Source of the DNA: CAUUCF01 sp963543695
Lineage (GTDB): Bacteria > Pseudomonadota > Gammaproteobacteria > UBA9339
Direction of reading: 5' to 3'
Assembly: GCA_963543695.1 (NCBI GenBank)
Contig: CAUUCF010000001.1
Location: forward strand, 1-64,000
DNA length: 64,000 bases
Shown here: positions 51,110 through 58,836 of the stretch, in pieces
Numbering within the stretch: position 1 is the first letter of the stretch
Layout: every line of letters begins with the position of its first letter
Notes under the pieces: model-generated
What the model was told of the DNA's origin: nothing
What the model saw: only the letters and a program-made list of their open reading frames with translations
Databases searched by the model: none
Made by a program: the position numbers and the translations under genes

Positions 51110-53257
51110 ATGAAAAAGATGTTAATTAGTACTGATGGCTTCGGAGAAATAAGAGTAGCCTTAGTAAAAGATAATTTATTATACGATTTAGAAATTGAAA
51201 CAAAAAATAACGATTTAAAAAAAGCGAATATTTATAAAGGGAAAATTTCTAGGATTGAACCAAGTTTAGATGCGGTTTTTGTCGATTACGGAGCGGAAAA
51301 ACATGGTTTTTTACCGATTAAGGAAATTGATCACAAATATTTTCAAAATAAAAATAGTAAAGATTTGCGGGACAATTTAGCTATTGGACAAGAATTAATC
51401 GTGCAAGTGGATAAAGATGAACGAGGGAACAAGGGAGCGGCTTTAACTACTTTTATTAGCTTAGCCGGTGCTTATTTAGTTTTAATGCCTAATAGTCCTA
51501 AAGTAGAAGGTATTTCTCGTCAAATTGATCATGAACATCGAGAAGCGTTAAAAGGTATTTTGCAAGCTTTATCCGTTCCTAAAGGATGCGGAATTATCGT
51601 GAGAACGGCTGGTTTAGGGCGTTCTTTAGGGGAAATCAAAAGGGATTTGCATGGTTTGTTAATGCGCTGGGAACAGTTGAAAGAATTAGCGGATCAACAA
51701 ACGGCTCCAGTCTTGTTATACCAAGAGGGAAATGCAGCCATGAGAGCCGTTAGAGATTATTTAAGGCAAGAAATTGAAGAAATTTGGGTAGATCAAGAGG
51801 AACTATTTAATAAAGTTAAAGAATACGTTAGCAGTACTAAAGCCGATTTCGTGAAAAAAGTAAAATATTATCAAGGTACGAATTCTTTATTTAGTAAATA
51901 TGGGATTGAGCAACAAATCGAAGCTGCTTTTCATCGAGTCGTAAAATTACCTTCAGGGGGTTCTATTTCGATCGATTTAACGGAAGCTTTAGTCAGTATC
52001 GACGTTAATTCAGCAAAGGCTACTTCGGGTAATGATATTGAAGAAACGGCTTTCCATATTAATTTAGAAGCGGCGGAGGAGATTGCTCGTCATTTAAGGA
52101 TTAGAGATTTAGGCGGGTTAATCGTGATTGACTTTATCGATATGGCTTTGGTAAAAAATCAAAAAGAAGTTTGTAAACGACTGAAAGAAGCTTTAGATTT
52201 TGATCGTGCTCGGGTTAAAATCGGAAATATTACCCGTTTTGGCTTGTTAGAAATGTCTCGTCAACGATTACGTAATTGTTTAGGTTCAGTGGACCATATG
52301 GTATGTCCACGTTGCGGAGGAAACGGGAGCGTTAGAACGATTTTCCCCGTTACTGCTTCGCTTTTAAGAATGTTAGAAGAGAAAGTTATTCGACAACAAG
52401 ACGGAGAAATTCAATTATACGTTCCTTTAGAAGTAGCGACTTATTTATTAAATGAACAGCGGGACAATTTAAATACCGTTATTAATAAAGCTCAAGTCAA
52501 AGTTACGGTGATTCCAGATGCCACTTTATGTTTACCTAAATTTTTAATTAAGCAGGTTAAAATCCAAGAAGGAGACAGTGTAAAATTGTTAACTAATAAT
52601 CAACAAGAGGCGCACGATAGCGGCGTACCTGTCGTAGTGAGTGGGCAGATTAAAGAAATTTCTGGGCCAGAAGAAATTAAACTAATTAAACATTCTTTAT
52701 TAAATAATTTAAGAAATTGTTTGATGAAAATTAAAAATTATTTTTTTAGGGGTAAAAAGAAGCAACCGTTAGTTAAGGAATTAAATAAAATGGATCATGC
52801 CGATTACAAAAACGATAAGGCGAAAAATCTAGTCGGTAAGGAAAAAAGAAAAAAACGAGAATTAGTTAAAATTAAAAACGAAAAACGAAATAATAATAAA
52901 GAAAATAATAACGACAATCATTTAGAAAATAAAAAAAATAAAACTCCAGTTAAAAGTCGTACTAAAACTAATATTAATCATGTTCCGACGTCAACGGTTC
53001 AAAAGGTAGAAATTCAACCAGAACTAAACGTTGAACCAAAATTAAGTTTAAAACCAGAGGAGAAAAAAGAAACAGACCATAATAGCGTCGAGGAAAGCCC
53101 AAATAAAAACGCGGCTAATAATTTTTATCGTGCTCGTAGGGTCGTAGAACCACTTTTAAACCAAGATAAAAAATTACCAGTAGTTTTACCGTCAACGGAT
53201 GAAAACCAGATCAACGAAGTTTTAACGGAGCAAAATGACCATTTTGTAGCAAACTAA
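51110..53257 (+). CDS. rne: Ribonuclease E
   Basis: RNase E is the main mRNA-decay and rRNA-processing endonuclease. The N-terminal ~515 residues align with E. coli RNase E: S1 domain (NIYKGKISRIEPSLDAVFVDYGAEKHGFLP), 5' sensor (SPKVEGISRQI, IIVRTAGLG), catalytic D298 and D344, and the zinc link C399-x-x-C402. Beyond about residue 540 is a low-complexity Lys/Asn/Glu tail of roughly 170 residues (E. coli tail: about 500), including a basic FFRGKKKQ-like stretch. Confidence 0.95.
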   Translation: MKKMLISTDGFGEIRVALVKDNLLYDLEIETKNNDLKKANIYKGKISRIEPSLDAVFVDYGAEKHGFLPIKEIDHKYFQNKNSKDLRDNLAIGQELIVQVDKDERGNKGAALTTFISLAGAYLVLMPNSPKVEGISRQIDHEHREALKGILQALSVPKGCGIIVRTAGLGRSLGEIKRDLHGLLMRWEQLKELADQQTAPVLLYQEGNAAMRAVRDYLRQEIEEIWVDQEELFNKVKEYVSSTKADFVKKVKYYQGTNSLFSKYGIEQQIEAAFHRVVKLPSGGSISIDLTEALVSIDVNSAKATSGNDIEETAFHINLEAAEEIARHLRIRDLGGLIVIDFIDMALVKNQKEVCKRLKEALDFDRARVKIGNITRFGLLEMSRQRLRNCLGSVDHMVCPRCGGNGSVRTIFPVTASLLRMLEEKVIRQQDGEIQLYVPLEVATYLLNEQRDNLNTVINKAQVKVTVIPDATLCLPKFLIKQVKIQEGDSVKLLTNNQQEAHDSGVPVVVSGQIKEISGPEEIKLIKHSLLNNLRNCLMKIKNYFFRGKKKQPLVKELNKMDHADYKNDKAKNLVGKEKRKKRELVKIKNEKRNNNKENNNDNHLENKKNKTPVKSRTKTNINHVPTSTVQKVEIQPELNVEPKLSLKPEEKKETDHNSVEESPNKNAANNFYRARRVVEPLLNQDKKLPVVLPSTDENQINEVLTEQNDHFVAN

Positions 53258-53271
53258 GTAACTTTTTGAAA

Positions 53272-54366
53272 ATGAAACTTAAAATCGGGGTTTTAAAAGA
53301 GCCAGGGCAAGAACAGCGGGTTGCTTTAACCCCTTTAGGGGCAACTAAATTATTGCAAAATTACAACGTAGAATTATTAGTAGAAAACGAGATTGGAAAC
53401 GGTAGTTGGTTAAAGGCGTTAGACTACGTAGGAGCCAAAGTAGTGAATAAAATCGTTATTTATCGAACGGTTGATCTTTTATTAAAAATTAATCCTCCTA
53501 CGGAAGCTGAAATTAATGAATATCGCGATGGGTTAACTTTGGTAACGCAATTACATACCAAGATTAATTCTGCTTTGTTGCCTTTATTAGCGAAAAAAAA
53601 GATCAATTGTTTCGCGATAGAACGTATTCCCCAAATTCCTCGGGCTCAGAACGTTGATATTCTAGCGTTAGAATCGATGGTAATTGGATATAAAGCAGTG
53701 TTATTGGCTGCCAATTTATATCAGCGTTTTTTCCCTAGAATAACGACGATGTTTGGGAGTAATGTCCCGGTAAAAGTTCTGGTTTTAGGAGTCGGGAGTG
53801 CTGGGTTACGAGCGATTGCTACTGCAAAACGGTTGGGAGCTCAAGTTTTTGCGTATGACATTAGGTTAGAAACCAAAATAAAGGCAGAAGCTTTAGGCGC
53901 TGAATTTATTGATGCAGGCGTAGTGGCAGAAACCGATGCCGGTTTAGCGCGAACTTTGACCGAAATGGAACGTGCGCAGCAACAAACGGTGTTAGCAAAA
54001 TATTTAGATTTTTGTGACGTCGTTATTGGTTTAGCTGGGATTAAAGGAGGGCAAAGAGTCCCTAAAATTATTACGAAAGCAATGTTTGCTAAATTAAAAC
54101 CAGGTTCGATCGTTATTGACGTTTTAAATAAGCAAGGAAGTAACTGTGAATTAACGACGTTAGGTACTCAAGTAATTAACGGAGTAACTTTGGTAGGCGT
54201 CGATAATTTCCCGAGTGAATTAGCTAATGCTGCTAGTGAGCTATATAGTGAAAGCATACTTAATTTTGTAAAATTACTTTTATATCATGATACTTTAAAT
54301 TTTAATCTTAAAGATGAAATATTAAATAATACTTTGGTAACTTACCGGGGGGATATTAGGATCTAG
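53272..54366 (+). CDS. pntAA: NAD(P) transhydrogenase subunit alpha, NAD-binding part
   Basis: Together with pntAB and pntB this encodes proton-translocating transhydrogenase, which makes NADPH using the proton gradient. The 364 residues start IGVLKEPGQEQRVALTP, hold IPRAQNVDIL (conserved RxQxxD loop) and the Rossmann motif VLVLGVGSAGLRAIATAKRLGA. The RAQ loop separates it from alanine dehydrogenase. I chose ATG 53272; an in-frame TTG at 53266 is the alternative. Confidence 0.93.
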   Translation: MKLKIGVLKEPGQEQRVALTPLGATKLLQNYNVELLVENEIGNGSWLKALDYVGAKVVNKIVIYRTVDLLLKINPPTEAEINEYRDGLTLVTQLHTKINSALLPLLAKKKINCFAIERIPQIPRAQNVDILALESMVIGYKAVLLAANLYQRFFPRITTMFGSNVPVKVLVLGVGSAGLRAIATAKRLGAQVFAYDIRLETKIKAEALGAEFIDAGVVAETDAGLARTLTEMERAQQQTVLAKYLDFCDVVIGLAGIKGGQRVPKIITKAMFAKLKPGSIVIDVLNKQGSNCELTTLGTQVINGVTLVGVDNFPSELANAASELYSESILNFVKLLLYHDTLNFNLKDEILNNTLVTYRGDIRI

Positions 54367-54375
54367 GAGGTTATT

Positions 54376-54651
54376 ATGCATGAGATTAAAATGATTTACT
54401 TGTTAATACTGTCTTTTTTATTAAGTTACGAGTTGGTAATTAAGGTGCCGCTCGTTTTACAAGCAACGTTATTATCTAGCTTAGGGGTAGTACAAGGGAT
54501 TGTTTGGGTGATGGCTATCGTCGTTTTAAGCCAAGCGGTTAGCGATTACGAAAAAGGATTAGGTTTTTTAGCCGTTACTTTTTCAACTTATCGCGTGTTA
54601 AGCGGTTATTTAGTTACGGTAGGTCAAGCTAAATTATTAGAACATAAGTAA
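54376..54651 (+). CDS. pntAB: NAD(P) transhydrogenase subunit alpha, membrane part
   Basis: The 91 residues form three hydrophobic helices, including SLGVVQGIVWVMAIVVL and the end LGFLAVTFSTYRVLSGYLVT, which resembles the MFxK...NVxGGF-type end of alpha domain II. GGAGG (54367-54371) is a strong SD sequence. The split alpha subunit (pntAA plus pntAB) differs from the single-chain E. coli PntA. Confidence 0.85.
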   Translation: MHEIKMIYLLILSFLLSYELVIKVPLVLQATLLSSLGVVQGIVWVMAIVVLSQAVSDYEKGLGFLAVTFSTYRVLSGYLVTVGQAKLLEHK

Positions 54652-54655
54652 TGAT

Positions 54656-56023
54656 ATGTTTTTTACTAGACTAAAAGAATTATTCTATTTAACGGCTAGT
54701 TTTTTTTTGCTGTTGGGATTTAGGAACCTCGTTGCTTTATCGCGATTAAAAAAAGGGCTAAATTGGATCATGAGCGCTATTGTAATCGCGGGAATCACGG
54801 TTTTATTTAGTTATCGTGGGCATAATTTGGGGTGGATTATTTTGGCAATAAGCGCAGGGAGTTTAATGGCTTATGGTACTGCTGGTAAAGTACGTAATGC
54901 TCAATATTTACCGGTGATGGCTTTTTGTAATGCGATAGGGAGTGCTGCCGTCTCGTTAGTCATTTTATTTGAATATTTACAATATTTTATCGGGAATCGA
55001 GTCCATTTAACGAATTATTTAGCGGCTTTAGGTATTTTTACTAGTACTTTAGCTTTTGTGGGCAATTTTTGTCTTTGGCTGAAATTAAAAGATTGCTTTA
55101 TACAAATTAAGTTTAAAAGGGATTGGGTTATTTATCACTTATTGTTAGGGATAACGGTTAGTTTAGCTATTCGATTACTTTGTTTTCCAAATTATTTATC
55201 GTTAATGTTTTTTTATGGTTTGGTTTTAGCTGATGGTTTTTGCATGTTAAATGGGGTAAAAAAAGCGGATTTAACGATTTTAGGGGCCTTTTTTAGTACG
55301 TTAACGGGAATTGCAACTTTAGCTAGTGGACTTTTATTAAAATTAAAATTAATCATTATCGGAGGGACTTTGATTACTACTGCTGGCGGAGTCGTAACTT
55401 ACGTAATGAGTAAGACGAATAATCGTGCTTTATGGGGTATTTTATTTCGTTATTTAAAAAAGAACACCCCGGAAGGAAAAGAAAAAGAACTAACCACCGT
55501 AAAAGTCTTGCCAATCAATGATGCTGCAGCTTTTTTAAAATACGTTAAAAATGTGATTATTGTGCCAGGTTATGGGATGGCAATAGCTAAAGCGCATTAT
55601 AAATTAGCCGAATTAGTTACTTTACTATTGGAGAAAAACGTTCAGGTGAAATTAGCGGTTCATCCTTTAGCGGGATGTACGTTAGGGCACATGAATTTGC
55701 TGTTATCAGAAGCGGGAATTCCAGACGATTATATCGTTGATTTTAACGTGGTGAACGAACAGCTTACGCAAACGGACGTTGTTTTGGTCGTTGGCGCTAA
55801 CGATATAATTAACATTGCGGCTCGGAATCAAGGTAGCCCGCTTTATCAAATGCCTATTTTAGAAATTGAAAAGGCTAATCAAATATTGGTCATTAAACGA
55901 GGAAACGGACAAGGTTATTATCAAGTTCCTAATCCGTTGTTTTATAGCGAAAATTGTTATTTGGTATATGGCGATGCGCGGGTAGTACTTGACGAAATGA
56001 TTACGGTGATAAAAAATGATTAG
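54656..56023 (+). CDS. pntB: NAD(P) transhydrogenase subunit beta
   Basis: The 455 residues have about eight to nine membrane helices, then the NADP-binding domain III: VIIVPGYGMAIAKAHYKLAELV, HPLAGCTLGHMNLLLSEAGIP, VVLVVGANDIINIAAR and KRGNGQGYYQVPNPLF. Two motif positions deviate: GCTLGHMN in place of GRMPGHMN and INIAA in place of VNPAA. It overlaps the following gene by 8 bases. Confidence 0.92.
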   Translation: MFFTRLKELFYLTASFFLLLGFRNLVALSRLKKGLNWIMSAIVIAGITVLFSYRGHNLGWIILAISAGSLMAYGTAGKVRNAQYLPVMAFCNAIGSAAVSLVILFEYLQYFIGNRVHLTNYLAALGIFTSTLAFVGNFCLWLKLKDCFIQIKFKRDWVIYHLLLGITVSLAIRLLCFPNYLSLMFFYGLVLADGFCMLNGVKKADLTILGAFFSTLTGIATLASGLLLKLKLIIIGGTLITTAGGVVTYVMSKTNNRALWGILFRYLKKNTPEGKEKELTTVKVLPINDAAAFLKYVKNVIIVPGYGMAIAKAHYKLAELVTLLLEKNVQVKLAVHPLAGCTLGHMNLLLSEAGIPDDYIVDFNVVNEQLTQTDVVLVVGANDIINIAARNQGSPLYQMPILEIEKANQILVIKRGNGQGYYQVPNPLFYSENCYLVYGDARVVLDEMITVIKND

Positions 56024-57071
56024 AAGATGGTGCTTAAGTTTATTATTTTGGAATATAGCTGTTGCTGCGGAAGTGAATTTAGAACCCAAGGTTTTAAGCG
56101 AAGAACCGACCGTTAACGTGGTACCTATCAAAGTAGCTCAAAACACGGTAACCGTTGAGGTTAAAGCTTTTACTAAAGGAGAAATACAACAAGCGATCAT
56201 TAACGGGTTAAGTTTTTTATTGCAAGAACGTTTAACGGACCATACTTTGTTAGAAGATCCGAAGATCGTAGCGGCTTTAGCAAAACCGGAACGGTATTTA
56301 AAACAATATCATTATTTACGCAATGTTCCGGATCATAACGTGCTTAAAATACAGTATCGGGATAAGGAACTAGATCAGTTGTTGCGAGCAGTAACGCACG
56401 AAGTCGTCTTAAAAAGGACGGTTGATTTGTTATTTTGGTTGGTAATGCCTGCACAATTAGACCAGATTGTGAACGAAAGTAATTTACAACATCAAGCTTT
56501 AATTAAGCAAATTAAAGCTTCTGCTTTAGTTCAAGGCCTGAACGTTATTTTTCCGGTAGGAGATTTTCAAGATCAGCAATTTTTGCAAGGGAATGATCTT
56601 TTACGTTTAGATTTGGATAAAATAAAAAAAGCTTCCGAACGTTATCAAGGGAAAATATTGGTGATCGGTATTTTAGACCAAACTTTAACGGGTAAATTAC
56701 TAATCTGGCAAAATGAACATTTTGAACAATTAGTTTTACAAAATAATTTAGAAATTTTATGGAAAAAAGTGGTAGAGCAGTATTTACCGGAACATGAAAT
56801 AGCAGTAGATAATAAAGTAGTAACGTTAACGCTAACGATATACGGTGTACGTGATTTACAACAATATAAAGCGCTACAACAATATTTATTAAATTTAAGT
56901 CCCCTTATTAAGCAGACAATCCTTACTAGTATTGATAACCAAGCTTTAACGTTAAAGGTAGATATTATCGGTGGAGAGAAAACGTTACAAGTGATTTTAG
57001 AAGGACAAAAGAAGTTGAAAGTGGTAGATGCCGAGCAGTTAATTTATTTTTATGAAGCAATTAATTTTTAA
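56016..57071 (+). CDS. DUF2066 family exported protein
   Basis: The 351 residues start with a signal peptide (WCLSLLFWNIAVAA). The family, of unknown function, is typical of gammaproteobacteria and commonly sits next to hda, as here. Residues about 45-160 carry the core (EIQQAIINGLSFLLQ, RYLKQYHYL, VLKIQYRDKELDQLLR). It overlaps hda by 20 bases. Confidence 0.8.
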   Translation: MIRRWCLSLLFWNIAVAAEVNLEPKVLSEEPTVNVVPIKVAQNTVTVEVKAFTKGEIQQAIINGLSFLLQERLTDHTLLEDPKIVAALAKPERYLKQYHYLRNVPDHNVLKIQYRDKELDQLLRAVTHEVVLKRTVDLLFWLVMPAQLDQIVNESNLQHQALIKQIKASALVQGLNVIFPVGDFQDQQFLQGNDLLRLDLDKIKKASERYQGKILVIGILDQTLTGKLLIWQNEHFEQLVLQNNLEILWKKVVEQYLPEHEIAVDNKVVTLTLTIYGVRDLQQYKALQQYLLNLSPLIKQTILTSIDNQALTLKVDIIGGEKTLQVILEGQKKLKVVDAEQLIYFYEAINF

Positions 57072-57720
57072 TTACAAATTAGCAGACGACCAAACTTTTA
57101 CTACGTTTGAAGTTGGAAGAAATTTATGGGTTAAAATTTTTCTGGATCCTTCGTGGGGGCAGCAATATCGTTTAATATATTATTATGGAGCAACGAAAGT
57201 AGGTAAAACTCATTTATTAAAGGCAATTTATTCTTTTTTAACTAAAATCGGAAAAGAGGTAGTTTTTCTGGAAAACGTAGGGCAAATAGAATCGTTAAGC
57301 AAGAGAAAAGGACAAACTCGTTATCTCTTATTAGATAATTTTGTGTTATTACCGGAACAAGAAATTAGCTTTTTTAATTTTTTACGGGAAGAATTAGAAG
57401 GGGGGAGCCATTTAGTGATTGCTTCAGCTAAGCTGCCTCAACAAGTTTTTTTGCCTGATTTACGTTCTAGGTTAATGAGTGATTTAGTTTTCGAATTATT
57501 GAGTTTAAATGAACAGGAACGAATGGCTTGCTTAGTTAAGTGGTTATCAGCGAAAAATTTGGAAGTTACCCCTACGGTTTTTAATTATCTTTTAAATCAC
57601 GTTAATCGAGAAATTAATTCTCTATTTAAACTAATTGATTTGTTGGATCAACAGAGTCAGATTACCGGTAAAAAGTTAACCGTTCCTTTCGTCCGCCAAG
57701 TTTTAAAAAATCATTTCTAA
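57052..57720 (+). CDS. hda: DnaA regulatory inactivator Hda
   Basis: Hda binds the DNA clamp and stimulates ATP hydrolysis by DnaA after initiation. The 222 residues have an N-terminal clamp-binding-like QLIFNY (3-8), Walker A GATKVGKT (46-53), Walker B YLLLDNF and sensor motif PDLRSRL (arginine-finger region). No domain IV of DnaA follows, which separates it from DnaA. Its ATG lies inside the DUF2066 gene. Confidence 0.92.
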   Translation: MKQLIFNYKLADDQTFTTFEVGRNLWVKIFLDPSWGQQYRLIYYYGATKVGKTHLLKAIYSFLTKIGKEVVFLENVGQIESLSKRKGQTRYLLLDNFVLLPEQEISFFNFLREELEGGSHLVIASAKLPQQVFLPDLRSRLMSDLVFELLSLNEQERMACLVKWLSAKNLEVTPTVFNYLLNHVNREINSLFKLIDLLDQQSQITGKKLTVPFVRQVLKNHF

Positions 57721-57774
57721 TTACGTAAAATTACTTGCGGATTTATTACGAATAGTTTTTCATCACTGGTTCAT

Positions 57775-57780
57775 TATAAT
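57775..57780 (+). promoter_or_regulatory. -10 element for minor pilin genes, possible leaderless mRNA
   Basis: A perfect TATAAT ends seven bases before the ATG (TATAAT-ATTCTTT-ATG). The same geometry and nearly the same spacer are present at mrcA. The -35 region is weak. Confidence 0.45.
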
Positions 57781-57787
57781 ATTCTTT

Positions 57788-58036
57788 ATGAAAGGCTTTA
57801 GTTTATTAGAAGCGAACGTTGCTCTTTTTTTATTGGCAGTCTTTTTTTTAAATAGTTTTAAGGGCATGTTGAAACTACATAATCTCGCTGGTCAGCAGGG
57901 TAAAAATTTATCGTTAACTAGTGTATATTTAAATTATTTAGTGACTGATCGTTGCTCGGTTAATTATACTTGCGTTCGTCAAAATCACGTAGTGGTAATT
58001 TGTTCGTTGTTAAGTAATGAATGTCAAAATTTTTAA
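57788..58036 (+). CDS. PilV-like minor pilin, very short
   Basis: The 82 residues begin MKGFSLLEANVALFLLAVFFL: a class III prepilin signal cut between G3 and F4, with Glu at +5 and a hydrophobic helix. Four cysteines lie in the C-terminal half. It is about half the length of usual PilV proteins, so it may be minimal or truncated. It overlaps the next pilin gene by 16 bases. A type IV pilus or competence role is inferred. Confidence 0.75.
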   Translation: MKGFSLLEANVALFLLAVFFLNSFKGMLKLHNLAGQQGKNLSLTSVYLNYLVTDRCSVNYTCVRQNHVVVICSLLSNECQNF

Positions 58037-58752
58037 AAGGTTTTAGTTTATTAGAATTATTAGTGAGCTTGTTAATTAGTAGTCTCATTAGTACGATGTT
58101 ATTAAAGTTATTTAACCAAACAAACGAATTTCGACGGCAGTTTCAAAAACAAGCTAGAGAGACGGAACAGATTATCAATACGTACCGTGTTTTACAGCGT
58201 TTGGCGTTAAAAGCTAATTATGGGTATTTCCGTCCTATGTCCGATTATCGACTATCGTCGTACGGAAAATTACGTTACGGACTTTTTTGTGATTTGGAAC
58301 CTAAAAAAAAGGAAGTTCATTTAGCTAGTGAAGTTTTAAAGGTAGCTTTTTTAGAAGAACAAACGACCGCAGATTTAAAGAAAATGACCGTTTACGTGAT
58401 CGCCGATTTACAAAGAGGAGAATATTTTATGAAAGGAAACCATTTTGCTTTATTCGATCGTTATGATGCTACGGTAAGTAAAATTTTTAAAGTATTAGAT
58501 AGCGAATTATATCTTAGTTATGCGAACCGTGGAGATAAATATCCTACTTTGTATTTAGTAGAAGAATATTTCCCTCCGCAAGAATTGATTCATGAAGTTA
58601 AGCAATTACAATTCCGTTTTGCGGCAAATCCAGAACGGTTTGTTACGGCGGCGTTCGTTTCGGATTGGGATAAAATTAAATATTTAGAAGTTAATTTAAC
58701 TTTACCAAAACGACAAATTCAATGGTTTTTTTGGCTAGAAAATAAGGGATGA
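58021..58752 (+). CDS. PilW-like minor pilin
   Basis: The 243 residues begin MSKFLKGFSLLELLVSLLISSLI, with prepilin peptidase site G7|F8, Glu at +5 and the N-terminal helix. The globular part is longer than in most pseudopilins, consistent with PilW-type minor pilins of type IV pili. It pairs with the preceding PilV-like gene. No pilus motor or secretin genes are in this window. Confidence 0.8.
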   Translation: MSKFLKGFSLLELLVSLLISSLISTMLLKLFNQTNEFRRQFQKQARETEQIINTYRVLQRLALKANYGYFRPMSDYRLSSYGKLRYGLFCDLEPKKKEVHLASEVLKVAFLEEQTTADLKKMTVYVIADLQRGEYFMKGNHFALFDRYDATVSKIFKVLDSELYLSYANRGDKYPTLYLVEEYFPPQELIHEVKQLQFRFAANPERFVTAAFVSDWDKIKYLEVNLTLPKRQIQWFFWLENKG

Positions 58753-58775
58753 CCAGGAGCTTACGGTTGGAGAAT

Positions 58776-58803
58776 TTGACTTTTTATTCATACTCTTTAT
58801 TAT
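58776..58803 (+). promoter_or_regulatory. hppA promoter candidate
   Basis: TTGACT (58776-58781), 16-base spacer, TATTAT (58798-58803), about 33 bases before the hppA start. A good sigma-70 match. Confidence 0.6.
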
Positions 58804-58836
58804 GGGTACTATTAATTTTATGAGTAATAGGTGGTT

